NCBI GenBank assembly: GCA_020744225.1
Contig: JAGMWG010000019.1
Coordinates: 806,001 to 870,000 of the forward strand
Direction of reading: 5' to 3'
Source: Paraphoma chrysanthemicola
Lineage: Eukaryota; Ascomycota; Dothideomycetes; Pleosporales; Phaeosphaeriaceae
Length of the DNA: 64,000 nucleotides
In this document: piece after piece, positions 43,832 through 56,295 of the stretch
How the letters are laid out: each line of letters opens with the position of its first letter
Position numbering within the stretch: position 1 is the first letter of the stretch
The notes under the pieces: model-generated
Told to the model about the DNA's origin: nothing
What the model saw: only the letters and a program-made list of their open reading frames with translations
Databases searched by the model: none
Position numbers and translations under genes: made by a program

Positions 43832-44406
43832 TTAGTCTGTGGCGCCAACCGCTCGTGCTGCCGAATCGTTAGCATTCATTCCTCATCTGCTTCTACGCTC
43901 CAACTCCGTCTGTGCGAGGGTGACACATACTGTAGATGCTCAACTTGGAGTGTCCGACAACCTTCTTGATCTGGCCGTTTGCCTCGAGATCGGCGAGCGC
44001 TTTCCGTGCGAGCGAGCCGTTAATCTTCAAGCGATCGACGAGGGTAGCGACGGTGATGAGGCGGTAGGACTGGACATCCTTCTGGAGCTTGTCGTTGGTC
44101 TGCTTGTCGAGGACAACAGCGTGGTTGGCCTTGTCCTTGACTGCGAGCGTGTCAGTGGCGATTCTCTGCAAGCTTGACGGCGGGTCTGCGAAGCGGCGCA
44201 AATGCGCATTCGGCGTATTGGGAGTATCTCAGGATCATGTTCGTGACAGTTCAAGGCCCAGAGGAGTGCTGATTGCGTGTATTGCGGTGTCACGTACCCT
44301 TGCCCTTTGACCACTTCTTCTTCTGCTTCTTGCCTCCAGTTGCTGCAGGTGCCTGTCAAGTTATCAGCGACTGTCTTTTCATTCTTTTCCCCAACCAACG
44401 TACCAT
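43832..44406 (-). CDS. RPS25: 40S ribosomal protein S25 (eS25)
   Basis: A 97-aa eS25 protein of the small subunit head, near the E site. Four exons: 44406-44404 (the ATG alone), 44352-44298, 44140-43931 and 43857-43832, with introns of 51, 157 and 73 bp. The joined protein reads M-A-P-A-A-T-GGKKQKKKWSKG, then V-K-D-K-A-N-H-A-V-V-L-D, the winged-helix core L-V-D-R-L-K-I-N-G-S-L-A-R-K-A-L and ends T-R-A-V-G-A-T-D. Each splice restores the codon exactly (G+TC, A+CA). A last intron with a GCTAAC branch point confirms the model. Identification is certain. Confidence 0.96.
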
Positions 44407-45797
44407 GTTGTCGGATGTGTGGTTGTGCTGAGGTGTTCCTGTCGCCGAGAAGAGGACAAAATCGAAGCTGGTGCGGTGGTGCGGAGTCGTGCCAAGGAGC
44501 AGCGGCTAAGCGAGCGCTCAACCCGTTTGGGAAAGCTCACGTGATCTCGTGCCTCACCCCCAGAATCCGCTACACGTTGGACAACTTCTCCCAAGACGCG
44601 TCTTACGCCTCTGGGCCTTGACGAACCATGCGTATTCACCTTCTCGATGCTTGCAACACGTGCTTCGACTACACCGATGTCGGCATCCGGAAGCACACTA
44701 CATCCGCGTTATGCCACTTTGTGCATCGATTGCCGCTGCACCAGATCTGCCTCGGCGCTGTTGCTGCAAGCCATGGTGCTGCTTGGACACGAGCGGTGTG
44801 ATCACGCGGTTGCCTGGGACGGCGGAGATGATGCTCAAAAGCCTCGTTTCGATATATCGGAACTTTAGCGCGTATCCCGCTATCGCTTAGAGCGATCCAT
44901 GCACGGCAATGGCGAAGTTTCCGAACGGCAAGGCGCCATATTTTGGTGCGAACCCCTTCCTTAAGGCGGCTATATACACAGTAGTTCACGGCCGATGGTA
45001 TCACCAAGATGTCTGTGTGCGAGAACTGATGGGGCTCATACCAAGTTAGCGGCCTTCAGAACAGGGCAGAGAATAGCCATAATCTGGACGCGCGTAGGTC
45101 TTACAGTCAAAGCGTCTTTGCTCTCTAAGCACAACATGCACGCATACACTTCAAGTGGTGTGTGTAGTGGCCACGGTCTGTGGTTGGTCAACGCAATGCT
45201 CGCTAGTTTGCCATCATGATAACGACACGAAACAAGGGTGCTTCTCGTGCCATCACGTCACAGGATTGGGGGGACCTCGAGATTGAGACCAGAGCCACCG
45301 AACGTTCTTTTCCAATTACAGAGCTAATCGGCACATTACAACCTAGGACCCTGAAACCAGCCAAGTGCGTCCTCTAAGCGCTGAATATGTGTTTTCTCTA
45401 CAGTAATAAGCGCAGAGACAGATGACCATTGACGATGAAGGAGATAATTGAAACAAGAGAGACTCGCCACGCACGATGAAAGAGTGGAAAGAAAGCCAAT
45501 GGCAGTTGAGTCAACATGTGAGACTACAATGGCAAGGAAATTTAGCTCGAGCTGGAGCCCTTCCTGCACTTGTTGCTTTTTCTTCATGTTCACAACTGCT
45601 GCTTCGCCCGCGCATCCCCACAGGCGAGGCCTTCTCTACTTGACTGCAAATGCTCGCTAAGATAGAAGAGACAAGTCCGTAGTAACCAGAACATGGAACT
45701 GAGCTGACGACAACTCGTAAATGCTGTTGCCGCAATGCACAAGAGCAGACTTCAGAGGTATTCGCCAAGACGCCATGTCCAGATGAATGCATAATCA
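44407..45797. other. Intergenic, RPS25 promoter and 3' spacer
   Basis: About 1.4 kb between RPS25 and the stop of the next minus-strand gene. It should hold the RPS25 promoter in its left part. Several short frames were inspected; none looks like a protein. No RNA gene seen. Confidence 0.5.
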
Positions 45798-48106
45798 TTA
45801 GAAAAAATGGGTGTGGGGCTTTGAGAGCTCGTGGACTTCCATCTCCTACAACAAGTTAGCAGAGTTCTCTGTCGACAAGAAGCCAGCCGCTTACCATTTT
45901 GAAGGAATTGAGCTCTTCCTTGATCTGTTGCGCCAGCATTGGAGTGAGCCTATTACACGTGGCGATGTCTCCACGGCGATCGTAATCTTGAGGTGACCAT
46001 GCGTCGTGAAATTGAATCCGGGGACTAAAAGAGATGTTGCCCTTATGCCCTTGAGGAGTGTTCGGCAAACTTCGTGTGCTTCCATTCGGCAGACGAGGAA
46101 CTCGAGCGAAGTAGTCCTCGTTGCGAATGGATCCCTTGTCGTTGGGAGTGCTCGGCGAGTTGGAGCGTCGCGAGTCTGTCGGGCGAAGTACAGGAGACCC
46201 TGCATCAGAGTTGGCACCGTTGCCTGTTCAGAATTAGCAGTGAAAAGTAGCATGTGGCATAGTCTGCTTACGCTTAAGGATGCCCTTCTTCATGTTTGAG
46301 AGGATCTCCGCGCGCTCCCGATCACCACCAACAATGCTCTTCCTAGTCATCGAGTCGCTCTTTGACACAGAGGGATTCACAATCTCAGCAGTACGTCCGG
46401 CATCGATCGAGTTCCTCTCCAGTCTAGGATAGCCAGTACCACCACGGACGTGGTCGTGGGGGTCAGCGTTCACGTTGACTTTTTGTCTTTCCGCTTCCAC
46501 TGAAACCATAGATACCTCTCCAACGCTGGGCCTCGCAACGGGACCATCTGCCGCTGGTACGCCAATCACTGACTTTGGTCGGAAAAGCCCCTTGATAGAT
46601 CTTGATCCCTTCTTCATCCCCTGGCCCATCTTGCGAAGCATGATGGACGCTGAAGAGGCAGCAGAAGCGACAGAAAGATTGTCGGTGGAGCCCATTCCTC
46701 CTTGTCCAGAATAGATACCGGCACCAATACCAGCAGCTTCCTGCTTGGCGATGATGGCGGCTTGTTCGGCATCCTCTTCAGACTGATACCTGTCCTTCCT
46801 CAACTTTGCACGTTCCGCAGAAAGGCTATTCTCAGCAGAAGCCCGTCGAAGTTCGGCAGCACTGCCAAATGAAAAGGCGCGTCGGAGGCGGGATTTCATG
46901 CCCTTGTCCTTGTCATTGACAGCTGTGAGCTGCTGGACCGCAGCACTCGACGGAGCCGGCGATTTCGCTGGACTCGGAGGTTCCGTAGCCGAAATAGGAT
47001 GCGACAGAGGAGATGGAGCATGGCGCCTGGCAGCCTCTTTAGCAGCAGCGCCCCCGGCGACGGAAGCATATGTTCGCGGTGCGGCCACCTCGCTGCGTGA
47101 CTAGACACTGTTAGCTCATATCGTACAACTTGTAAGTTAACTGGCTTACCTGTGATCTTGAGGAGGCATTCGAAGAAGCGCTACCGGCACTGCCTTGTCT
47201 GTCATGACTGTGGCTTGATGTGGGTCTGCTACCTTGTCTGCCCGCGCTCGATGCTGGTCTCGTCGAATTCGGCGAATGCCCTGTCGCTGTTGTGCCTTGG
47301 CCCGCGGCCGGCGCAACTTGCATGGAGGCCATGTTCGAGGCAAGAGCGTTGGCGTCTAAGCCATTGAAGCTGCGTCTTCTATATCTCTTTGCGGCATCGA
47401 GTCCAGCCGCGCGGGCGAGAGCCGAGTCGTCCGCACTACTAGCCCGATTGTGCCCTGGTCGGCTGGGTGCCGCCAGTTCATCGTCAGGCTGGGAGTGGCC
47501 TAGAGCTGGGGCTGCAGTCGAGGTAGCGGTCGTCGATCGCTGTGTCGGGGTGGAGGCCCCCGTGGGTATGCTGGTAGACGAGTCTGTTCTCCCAGCCACT
47601 CCTCGTCGGTAGCGTCCAGGTGACGGCTTGACGGGTGCATCTCCTACAGAGAATGACAAGTCAGGCACGGACGTTGATAGAGAGATGGATGGCGCTAAGT
47701 TATCGGCCGGTTTCCCAGACGGATTGACGAGCGAGCGGTTCGAGGAACCCGACGTGGATACTGTCGAGTCAGATGAGGATGATGGATGCGATGGATGACC
47801 GAGCCGAGACTGATTGGCATGGCTTGGGGGCTGCTGCAGCGCCTGTGGGTTTGGCGCCGAGACTGATCTGCTCTCCTGCCGCAGCTGGGGCGTGCTGGAG
47901 AAGGCATACGGTGCTATCGGGGCCGAGGTGCCTCTGTAGCCTGTGCCGCTCGAGTGCCCGTTGTGCATCTGGTTTCGCGGCATTTGCGAGCCTCGCTGCT
48001 GCGAGTGATGGGACTGTGAAGGGGCGTTCTGGTAGCCATCGGACGGCGAATATGGCATTGTAATGGTTCCGGTTGTCTGAACGATTGGCGCGAGTACCTG
48101 AGCCAT
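45798..48106 (-). CDS. Conserved Ser-rich fungal protein with a strongly conserved C-terminal block
   Basis: A 720-aa protein from four exons: 48106-47150, 47100-46272, 46223-45895 and 45845-45798, with three introns of 49, 48 and 49 bp. The first exon is disordered (Ser/Gln/Pro/His-rich) with one ordered patch, R-Y-R-R-R-S-F-N-G-L-D-A-N-A-L-A. Exon 2 has K-S-R-L-R-R-A-F-S-F-G-S-A-A-E-L-R, then G-S-R-S-I-K-G-L-F-R. The C-terminus has S-F-S-P-R-I-Q-F-H-D-A-W, D-Y-D-RRGDIATCNRLTP, then I-K-E-E-L-N-S-F-K-M and the end K-P-H-T-H-F-F. That last block recurs in many ascomycete proteins. I do not know its function; a role in cell polarity or septation is only a guess. Confidence 0.8.
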
Positions 48107-51100
48107 CGGTACCCGTCAATAACGTGGAAGTGGAGTGCTCGATCGGGGTCGGCCGAATCGTCGTCGTGGGAGCGGCGAGGGGGGCACGGGATGAAAACTG
48201 CTGAGAGCACCAGGGTCAGCGTAGAGTTCGGGAGAAAGCGCTCGACGCAACGGGTGATGAAGATTGTGTGATGTGGTGTGGTAGGCGGAGGAGCGGCGGA
48301 TGGGAGCCGGTCCACGAGGGCGACAACTGCAGCGAGGCGGCAGCAAGGCGACGGGGCTCGACAGACGGGGTGCTGAGAACGGGCGGCGGAGAGCTGTACC
48401 TGCTACGAAACAAAAACACACGGAAACTATTAAAACAGAGAATAGAATGCAGCGACGTGGGCCGGAGCTCAGGAAGGCTGTCGTGAATCGACGGAGATGG
48501 CAGCGTGTACCAAGCCTCCTCGAGCAGTCACTCAAGCCAGCATTGGGCGGTCTCTAAGGGTCGGCGGACTGCGCTGAGAACGACGAACGATCAAAAGCAA
48601 GCAGAAAGGAAAATAATAGAGGAGGGAGAGTGTGTAGACGGCGGCGTCGGCGGGTGGAGAGGTGAAGTTGTGCACAAGGAGTTCCATGAAGAAGGGGGCA
48701 CCCGTGGACCTGCACGGGCCTCTGGAGCCAAGCCAGACATGGGAGAGATCAATACTGACTTACCTCACGCCGGTGATGCACACACCGTAAACGCTCCGTG
48801 CTGCTGGATAATGTCACGGGGCCGTCGTTCGCGCGCAGCGGCTTTGCGAGCGAGAGGGGAGAATACAATTGCGTGTTGGCTGCGAGCCTTTCACGCCTGT
48901 GTTCTGTCTGCACTGAATGTGTGTGGGCTGCGATCAGGCCAGCTTACGCGCACTGGCTTTCACTCTCCCGTGTTGCTGTGAGGAGGGGAGCAAGGCTGCA
49001 GAGGAGGTCGCCCGTCACGCGTAATCGAGCCGATCGATTATTTTTCCTCTTCCGTCGCCGCTGCTTAGCAGTAGCAGAAGCGTCTCGGCAGCCAGCACAG
49101 GTACGGCATCTCTAGACAGGACAGCTTCACTCCTGGAACCCCGTCTGCGTCGGCGGCCGGCCAGTAGAGTGCTCGAGCGCATTGGACATGAAAGTTGCCC
49201 TGCTGCAGCTCCATATTGCTGCCGCCGAACTTCTGCCAGGCTACTCGTTGATCTTCCGCCAAAGCAGGGCCTGTTGCCGTGCACGCCCGCGATGCATGGG
49301 ACGGAGCACAGCAGACGTTCATGCTCATCGTCACCGCCTGCTGGCTTTTCCCTCCATTCCGGACATGCTGCGCTTCCCAGCAACGAGGATTCCGACGCAC
49401 GCTCGCCCACATTCCTGGCCCGCCAGGGTCCACCTTCACGAAGGCCCCTCTCGACGGTTGGGCAATCTTTCATGCTCTGTCAAATCTTGTGTGGATAGCG
49501 TGACAGCGCGCTGCTAGGCCCCAGAGCCGTTGACCATCCGCGGTTGGAATTATTCTTGACGCGTTTAGCCCGAACAAGTACGGTACGCGATCTGGTAAAC
49601 ACTTACGTGGATGCGCTCGGCGCACCCAACCACGTCGCGAGCTACTGCGATCCCACTTCTGCGGCTCAGCCGTTTGCAGTAGTTAGTGAAGAGCGGTGGG
49701 TATGGTGCAGCACGGCAAAGCCATGGATTTCGTGGCCTGAGGAGTCCAGCAGGGATGTCTCCCCTGCGTGCATACGATAAGAACGCAGGTGGGTGGCATG
49801 CTCGTGATGGCAAGCTCACCGACAAGTTCCCGCTTGTTGCCACAAGCAAATTCTGTTTCACATGGATGAAGCCATAGAGAGGCAGGAATCATGTGTGCTC
49901 TGCACGATATCACTGGTGGTCTGATGTCTTCTGAATTTGCATATGCTTAGAGTCTGCGCACGCATGTTCACAGCACTTGGGGATCCATCAGGGTCTGCGG
50001 CACAGCACCAGTCTGAGTCGTGGCTCGTACGGGGTAGGCTCGCCGCGCAAAAGTCAACGGCATCGCGGCGTTGATCCTGCGTATTTACTTGCCGAAGCGT
50101 GGGGAAGCGAGCGAGATGAGATCTGTTTGATGTACCTCTGCTGCGCACCTTGTCATTTCCTTCAGATGAGCATACATCTCGAGGGCTAGCATCCGAATTC
50201 TGGTACGAGGGCAGCATTATCTGGCTACATCGACACCTCCATCTTATCTTGCGCGGCTATCGACGACATCACGGTTTTTCTGTGAGCGTTGCACCATCCT
50301 TCATTGCCCCGCTTTTGAGACCGGGATGACGCGAGTGACCAGGGTCAGTAGCCAGCTATTCTGGGCAAGCGTGTCCAATTAGGAATCGTGCTATAGCTGG
50401 GATTTCAAAAGGTCGAAAATCTCGCCTTCCGCTTCGGGTGGCATGGAGATTTCACCGCTATTGCGCTAATCAAGGAGCACCTCGCTCGTTTTGGTACAAT
50501 GTCACGACTTACCGCCTTCTACAACCGCGGCTCTCAATCTCCCTGGTCATCATCAGTGGCTCGTCGCTGAGGCTTCGCGACTGCCTCGATCATGCCTCCA
50601 AAGCATGCGATTGAGTTTTCATCACAGTTTGGTGGAGGAGACGACGGAGGAACAAGCCGGAGCGAATCGCGAGCTCGGTCTTTGTGTCAGCACCACAAGA
50701 TGACCGCTGTACTCATGCGGTGGTGTTATGCTCGAGAACTTGAAACGCCGCGGACGATCAGCATTTGATCCTGTCAGACGGCGGTCTTCGTGGCAACGCA
50801 TCAGCCTGTCAAGAATTGGGTCTCTACCAGTGTCCGTCCCGCGGTACAGCTTCTGTATCAACAAGTCCTTGTATGAACGGCCTTCTCAATTCTCACAAAG
50901 TCCTACTCCTTGATGACGACGAACCTTAAAGAAGGCGAAGGACGAAGCATTTCAGCACTTCCGCACATACGTGTCGTCCCTTTCATATCCACACAACAGC
51001 ATCGTATCCTAGCGTGTACTAATTTCTCCAAGCCAAAATCCACAAGAGCGCCGAGGTAATCGGGTCACATTACAACAAACAGCGTCTGTCTTCACCTAAC

Positions 51101-52854
51101 GCTCACATATCGAGGAACTTTCACTATGTATCAAAATCGCCGCCAGCGGCAGAAGCATGATGTACAGCGCTTACCACCCTCCGATTCGAAAGAAGTCGAG
51201 ACTCTTCCCCATGTCCACGCCCCCATTTCGCCACATATGGGGTTGCGAGTAACTTTGGATGCTATACTCAACAATTGGCCCAACAAGAAAAAATGCAGTA
51301 CATTTCTGTATAGTATACCAATCACAGGGAAGATTGCATAGCGCACGATGAAACACCTTAACCCCGCACAAATTTAATCGTATCCCGGGTGGTCGAGAGT
51401 CCTCGGAGGACGTGTGTGTAGCGTCACGTCAGAGGAAGTTTTAGCTCATGGAACGCGTCTCCCTTTGTCCCGCGGCCAATGAGGGAGAGGCACCACTGCC
51501 AGACCCTCTTCCTGTTCTACGAGTGAATGATCGACGATCTCAGCCAAGCAGCCACCGGATCTCGGAAAGCGGCTGCATTGGAGCCACAGGTCTGGTTCCA
51601 ATGCAGCCACAGGCCTGGATCGCGAGTACTTGCAGGTCTCTCCAGTGCTCAATCAAGCTTGAGCAATAGCTAGATGTTGTCAACTCACGCTGACTTGCTG
51701 ACAGCATGACCGAGTGTTTCGTATCTCTCAACATGACGATGCCTCGTATTGTTCAGGCTGTACCACAGTATGTTCAGGTGATGTGGCCGTCCTGTGTATA
51801 CGTGCAAACGTCCCGCATCGGTGTCCATCTGTCAGCTTAGAGCGTCATAGCCCCATCGGTCGCACATTTCTGCCCCTCAGCGTCGTCCATCCCAATCTTG
51901 GCCAGGATTCCCTAAAGCGGAACGTCATCATACTTCATCAGACACGCCGCTAAGTGGTGGAGAGTGGTACATGTTGTCCCGCCAGGATCCAAGCTCCACC
52001 TGTACAACGGTTTCAGGTTGACCGTTCCAATCATTCCTTCGCAAGTCGCAATTTCCGCCCAAGGAACAACGTCAACAGCGCAACAACGTGGCACCAAACA
52101 AGATGGTGGAGAATTCCGTCCCCTATGCTCGCCGAAGTCGTGTGCCCATGTCCAAATCACAAGCGGTCCGATTGATGCTTGCCTTGAAATTTCCGGAACA
52201 TGGAGCTGGGAATTGTGGTGCATTGTATCTGAAACGCGGGACGGCATCAACAGATCTACAGATCTGCCGTCTAGAATCGAGATCGTGCATCCTTGCTTTG
52301 GTTGAGCGCCACCAATGTGGCTTTCATTTGCATACCAGCGTTCCGGGACATTGAGTGAGGTTGTGAAAATGCAAGTAGCATGGTTCTGTTAAATAGCCTA
52401 GTAAACGCAACTGCAATGTGTTCAAGTTTGGCTCGAACTTAGCCGAAAACAAAAGATACTTTGAACATAATCTTGTCGAGCTTAGCTACATCGTGCTCCA
52501 GTGTTGTGTCACACGACACCGGATTGAATGGTCGATGGGGAACTGGCTTCAAGCTCTAGACGATGAAAACACAGAAGACCACAAGCCAGACTGGTGTTGT
52601 ATTCCTATCGTACTGGTAAGTAGCGTCAGGACCATGGTAGTGATCTGGCACGTGCTGCGCTGCACGAGTGAGTAAGCCCAGGATCTACTTAGCTAAGAAA
52701 GTCACCCAAGGTGGGGCGAAGCTTCCTGTTGCGGGGTAGCTGTGTAGTAGTCGCAACACCTCCCCCAGCGCCAACTAAGCATACCAGGTCAACAACAATT
52801 CAATACAACAGAGCCACCCATTTTCTCATCTGGGAACTTTGTTGATTCAGCAAG
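48107..52854. other. 4.7-kb region without a recognisable gene
   Basis: The longest gene-free stretch in the window, nearly 5 kb in a genome that otherwise has a gene every 2 kb. Open frames up to 158 aa exist (48505-48981, 49015-49473, 51964-52305), but none shows a domain, signal peptide with a following body, or splice partners. The first 450 bases are the presumed promoter and leader of the minus-strand gene. A perfect inverted repeat lies at 51571-51608. It may hold unrecognised non-coding RNA, decayed sequence or lineage-specific genes. Confidence 0.5.
51571..51608. repeat. Perfect 12-bp inverted repeat, 14-nt loop
   Basis: Arms GGCTGCATTGGA (51571-51582) and TCCAATGCAGCC (51597-51608) are exact reverse complements and flank a 14-base spacer. 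The sequence CCACAGGTCTGG in the loop recurs in near form (CCACAGGCCTGG) just after the second arm. Confidence 0.75.
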
Positions 52855-53982
52855 ATGCCATACACTGAACACCAACCCGACAAGGGCGGCCGTAAAGCAA
52901 GCGCCAAAGCCACGATCCCCTTACCATTTGCAAACCCACCCGCAGTTGAGCCAACAGAAAAGCCTTCAGACACATCGAGTGAAGCCAAACCAGAATCTAA
53001 GCAGGGCGATAAAGGTAAGGTAAGGTTATCGAGCTAACCCTTTCAAAGCGCAATAACTGACCTCTTCCCAGACAACATTGCAAGCATAACAACCTCCACT
53101 TCCGATCCATATACCGCCGCCCGCACAGCACTCGAACGCGATGGCTTCGTTGTGCTCTCCGCCTCACTCTTCCCGTCCTTCGATCTGGAAAACCTTCGCG
53201 CCGCATCATCTCGTATCGCATCTGCCGCACGCTCAGGGAAATGGCCATACATTCGAACCCTTCCCAAACAATTCCCGCCATGGCCACAAGACCCGAGCAA
53301 AGGGATATGGGGCGTGCAGCACCTGTTGCATCCATCAAATCCAGACCACCTGGTCTTTGCGAAGAGCTATTTCGACGAGGAGCTGCTGCGATACGTGGCG
53401 GCCTTGATCGAATGTGAACAAGATGATTTGACTATGGAACTGTACAACATGCTTGTCCGGCCGGATCACGATTTTGCGTTGCGATGGCATCGAGATGATA
53501 TACCGGCAACTGCGACGGCTGAAGAAGAGCTGGAGCGATTGCGCAAACCTGGGTGGCATGCGCAGTGGAACCTGCCGCTATATGATGACTCGTCGCTTGT
53601 GTTAGTACCAGGATCCCATAAACGAGCACGTACGGACGAGGAGAGAAATGCGGATCCTTATGAACCAAGTCTGCCAGGTCAGATTACGGTGCAATTGAAG
53701 GCCGGGGAGGTGGCATTTTACAACAATAACATCCTACACCGTGGCGTGTATAATTGTGAAAGGGAGAGAATGACGCTACATGGGAGCATTGGGACGAAAG
53801 CTGCAGGGACACAGAGGGCGAGGAACGTCTTGCAGCATGGTGTTGGTGACTGGGCGAAGGAGTGGGACTTGAGTCAATGTCAGGGAGAAGAATGGGTAGA
53901 GCGGGCGCAGGGGATGAGGGAAAGGCTAGTGGCATTGGGTAAGGAGAGTGGCAATGTTGGATTTTATTCAAAGGATGAGTAG
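52855..53982 (+). CDS. Phytanoyl-CoA dioxygenase (PhyH) family oxygenase
   Basis: A 356-aa Fe(II)/2-oxoglutarate dioxygenase of the PhyH family, which hydroxylates small molecules. Exons: 52855-53014 and 53072-53982; the 57-bp intron starts at the first of two tandem GTAAGG donors, and this choice gives the correct frame (D-K-D-N-I-A-S). The first 60 residues are disordered. The metal site is the HxD of R-W-H-R-D-D with a distal His in I-L-H-R-G-V-Y; the Arg two residues later, or one nearby, would bind 2-oxoglutarate. L-V-L-V-P-G-S-H-K-R and G-E-V-A-F-Y-N-N are typical of the double-stranded beta helix. Substrate unknown; convergent with the next gene after 124 bases. Confidence 0.87.
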
Positions 53983-54106
53983 AGCGGGATGAACAAGCAC
54001 ATACACTACATATAAGTCATCTCTCTTTATCCCACCACCATATCATACACAGCTCTGCAAATACCTCCAGCACACTGCATCTGGAACATTTGGTCATGCT
54101 GCGTTC

Positions 54107-56295
54107 TTACTGTCCTCGTCCCATTTCCTTCTTCTTCCTCATATCCGCAAACATCGCCTGCATAACCACCGCCGTATCAGTCCTAGTAAACTCCCACCAC
54201 GCCTCCTGACTCTCCACCGTATGCCCCACATACACCTCTCTCGGATGCAATCTCGCCAGCGGCCACAACATAGTCGGCCGCGCCGCAAACGTCGCCAGCA
54301 GCGGGTACACTTCCTGGAACACCAGACTCGTCAACACTTTCATGTCCCCCCTGTACCCCGGCGACAATTCCTCCAGCATGCCCGGCGGGTACTCGACCGT
54401 ATCAACAAGACGCACGAAGCCGCCTCTATCGCCAAAACACGGGCCGAAAGGCGGCGGTGGGCGGACTTCCTCGTCGGCCGGAGCGTTCATGTACGATGAA
54501 TATGATTGTGCGTCAATGACGAGAAAGTCTTGAGACCACATACTTCCCAGCATCAGCATTGTAGGTTCCGCATGCTCGCCCTTCATGAAATGCCGCTTCG
54601 CAGCCTCGATGTCATTTTCTGGGATGTCGAAATCGCGGCCGTCGTAGATGATCAAGCCGGCCTTGTCTGCTATGCTTTCGTACCCTTCGATCCAGACGCC
54701 GTTACCCGGCTTTCTGAAATCGGCGTACAGTTTGTCTAGGAATGCGGCCCATTCCGCGTCGGTTTGCTTGTAGGTCAGTCGGTAGCAGATGAAGCCCCAT
54801 TGTCGAGTGGTAGGGTCGCGGCCGGTCGCTACGAAGCCTTCCATGCGTTGCTTGAGCAAGGTGATCCATTGTTCTTCGCGGATAGCGGGTGGCGGGCCGC
54901 GGAGTTCTTTGCGAATCTCGGCGCGGTTCTGCTTGCCTTCGTGGTAGTGTCCGATTAGAGTTTCAGTGTCGCGGAAGCGCAGTGGTGCGGGTTGCGGGCC
55001 TTTTTTCATCGACTCAACAAGTTCAGGTAAGTTTTTCGGTGGAGGTGTTTCGGTTTTGGATGCTTCGTCTTGTGCGGCAACGAATTTTTCCGCGTGTTTC
55101 CATGATTTTGTCGCCATGAGCTTCATATACATGGTTTTGCGTACCTCCAGCGGGACATCTGACACTCTGGAGTATGGTGTATAGCCCTTGAAGCCTCCCA
55201 TCGGTATAGCTAAGGTGTAGTCGACTTTGGTAATCATGCTGTTAAGGTCTTGAATACATTCATAGTATCTTCTCCCTGCGTGGCCAATCGCTTCTTGATC
55301 AGTCCCCGCGGCTTCAAGAGCCGTGGTGTATTCAGCAAAGGCACGGCTTTGAACTTCGTCGACACGGTCTACCAACCACTGATGCGTACGATTTGCCATG
55401 ATCGTCATGCGACTGTCGAAGTACTCTGCCCACAAAGCAGCCATGTCGAGCTTCTTTTGAATCCCCCTCTTCTCGCGACGAGCATTTACCGGCACCGCGA
55501 ACTCGTTGTATTTGTCGACCAAGAATTCGAACGCGGCACGCATCCTCTTCATTACCTCTTCATGGTTATAGAAGCGGAAAATAGTCAAGATGTCGTTCAT
55601 CAGTTCCATGAGATTCCGATGATTCGCGGGATCATCCATTCTCTTGTCTAGCCACCGATCACGTGTCATCGGAGCCATGCCTTGCCATAATTTCGCTCTC
55701 AGGGGAAGCAGTCGAGCTGGAGACATTGTCATCGGAGAATGCTTCAGACCGGACCCCTCAACTGGGCCGCCAAACAATGGAGAGAGTATGTCCTGACATG
55801 TATCGTCTTGAATGTTTGACGGACCCTCGGACCATCGATGGACGGGTGTAAGCAAGAGGCCAAACTCTTCTTCTGTCATGAACTGGGTGGATGGCTGGCT
55901 CTTTTCATGCTGGAGGGAACCGGTAGCAATGTCTCCAAAATTTAACTGTTCATGTGGTGGAAGTAGAGGATCCGCTATACATATTAGCAGCCAGACTGCA
56001 AGGTCGATTTTGGGAACTTGCAAACCAGGAGGTTTTTGAGCTTCTCGTGGCTCCAGTTGGCTTGGTCGCCAAACCAGTTCTTCACCACCGCTTCCATGGC
56101 GTCCGGATCCATCTTTGGCAGTGCATCATTGTCTGGCTGCTTGGGGTTTGATGGCGGTTTGCCATCTGCAGTGGTCGAAAACGCATTGTTTTGCCGTTGA
56201 ACCGCGACCCGCGTCACAGCGAATGATCTAGGTAAGCGCGGCGCGTTTGCTGCAGGAACGCCACGCACGACGTGACGGGATAGTCTGGCGAACAT
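54107..56295 (-). CDS. Hypothetical protein with mitochondrial-type N-terminus; probable GC-AG intron
   Basis: A 713-aa protein from exons 56295-56022 and 55974-54107. The 47-bp intron appears to use a GC donor (GCAAGT) with a CTAAT branch point and TATAG acceptor: this is the only junction I found that joins the two long frames, giving L-L-V-S-D-P-L-L-P-P. The N-terminus (M-F-A-R-L-S-R-H-V-V-R-G, then R-L-P-R-S-F-A-V-T-R) is Arg/Ser-rich without acidic residues, a plausible mitochondrial presequence. Two regions look folded: about residues 150-330 (helical) and 440-680 (W-G-F-I-C-Y-R-L-T-Y, G-S-M-W-S-Q-D-F-L-V-I). I do not recognise the family. Confidence 0.7.

Noticed and set aside
44141..44297. 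C/D-type snoRNA in the 157-bp intron of RPS25
   Set aside because: One ATGATC-like and one CTGA-like sequence occur on the transcribed strand, but box C is not RTGATGA and no terminal stem was seen.
48505..48981. 158-codon plus-strand frame upstream of the Ser-rich protein gene
   Set aside because: Non-ATG start and random composition; likely part of the promoter or leader region of the opposite gene.
51964..52305. 113-codon open frame in the gene-poor region with a protein-like look
   Set aside because: Cys and Trp content raised the idea of a secreted effector, but there is no signal peptide or upstream exon and I found no family match by eye.
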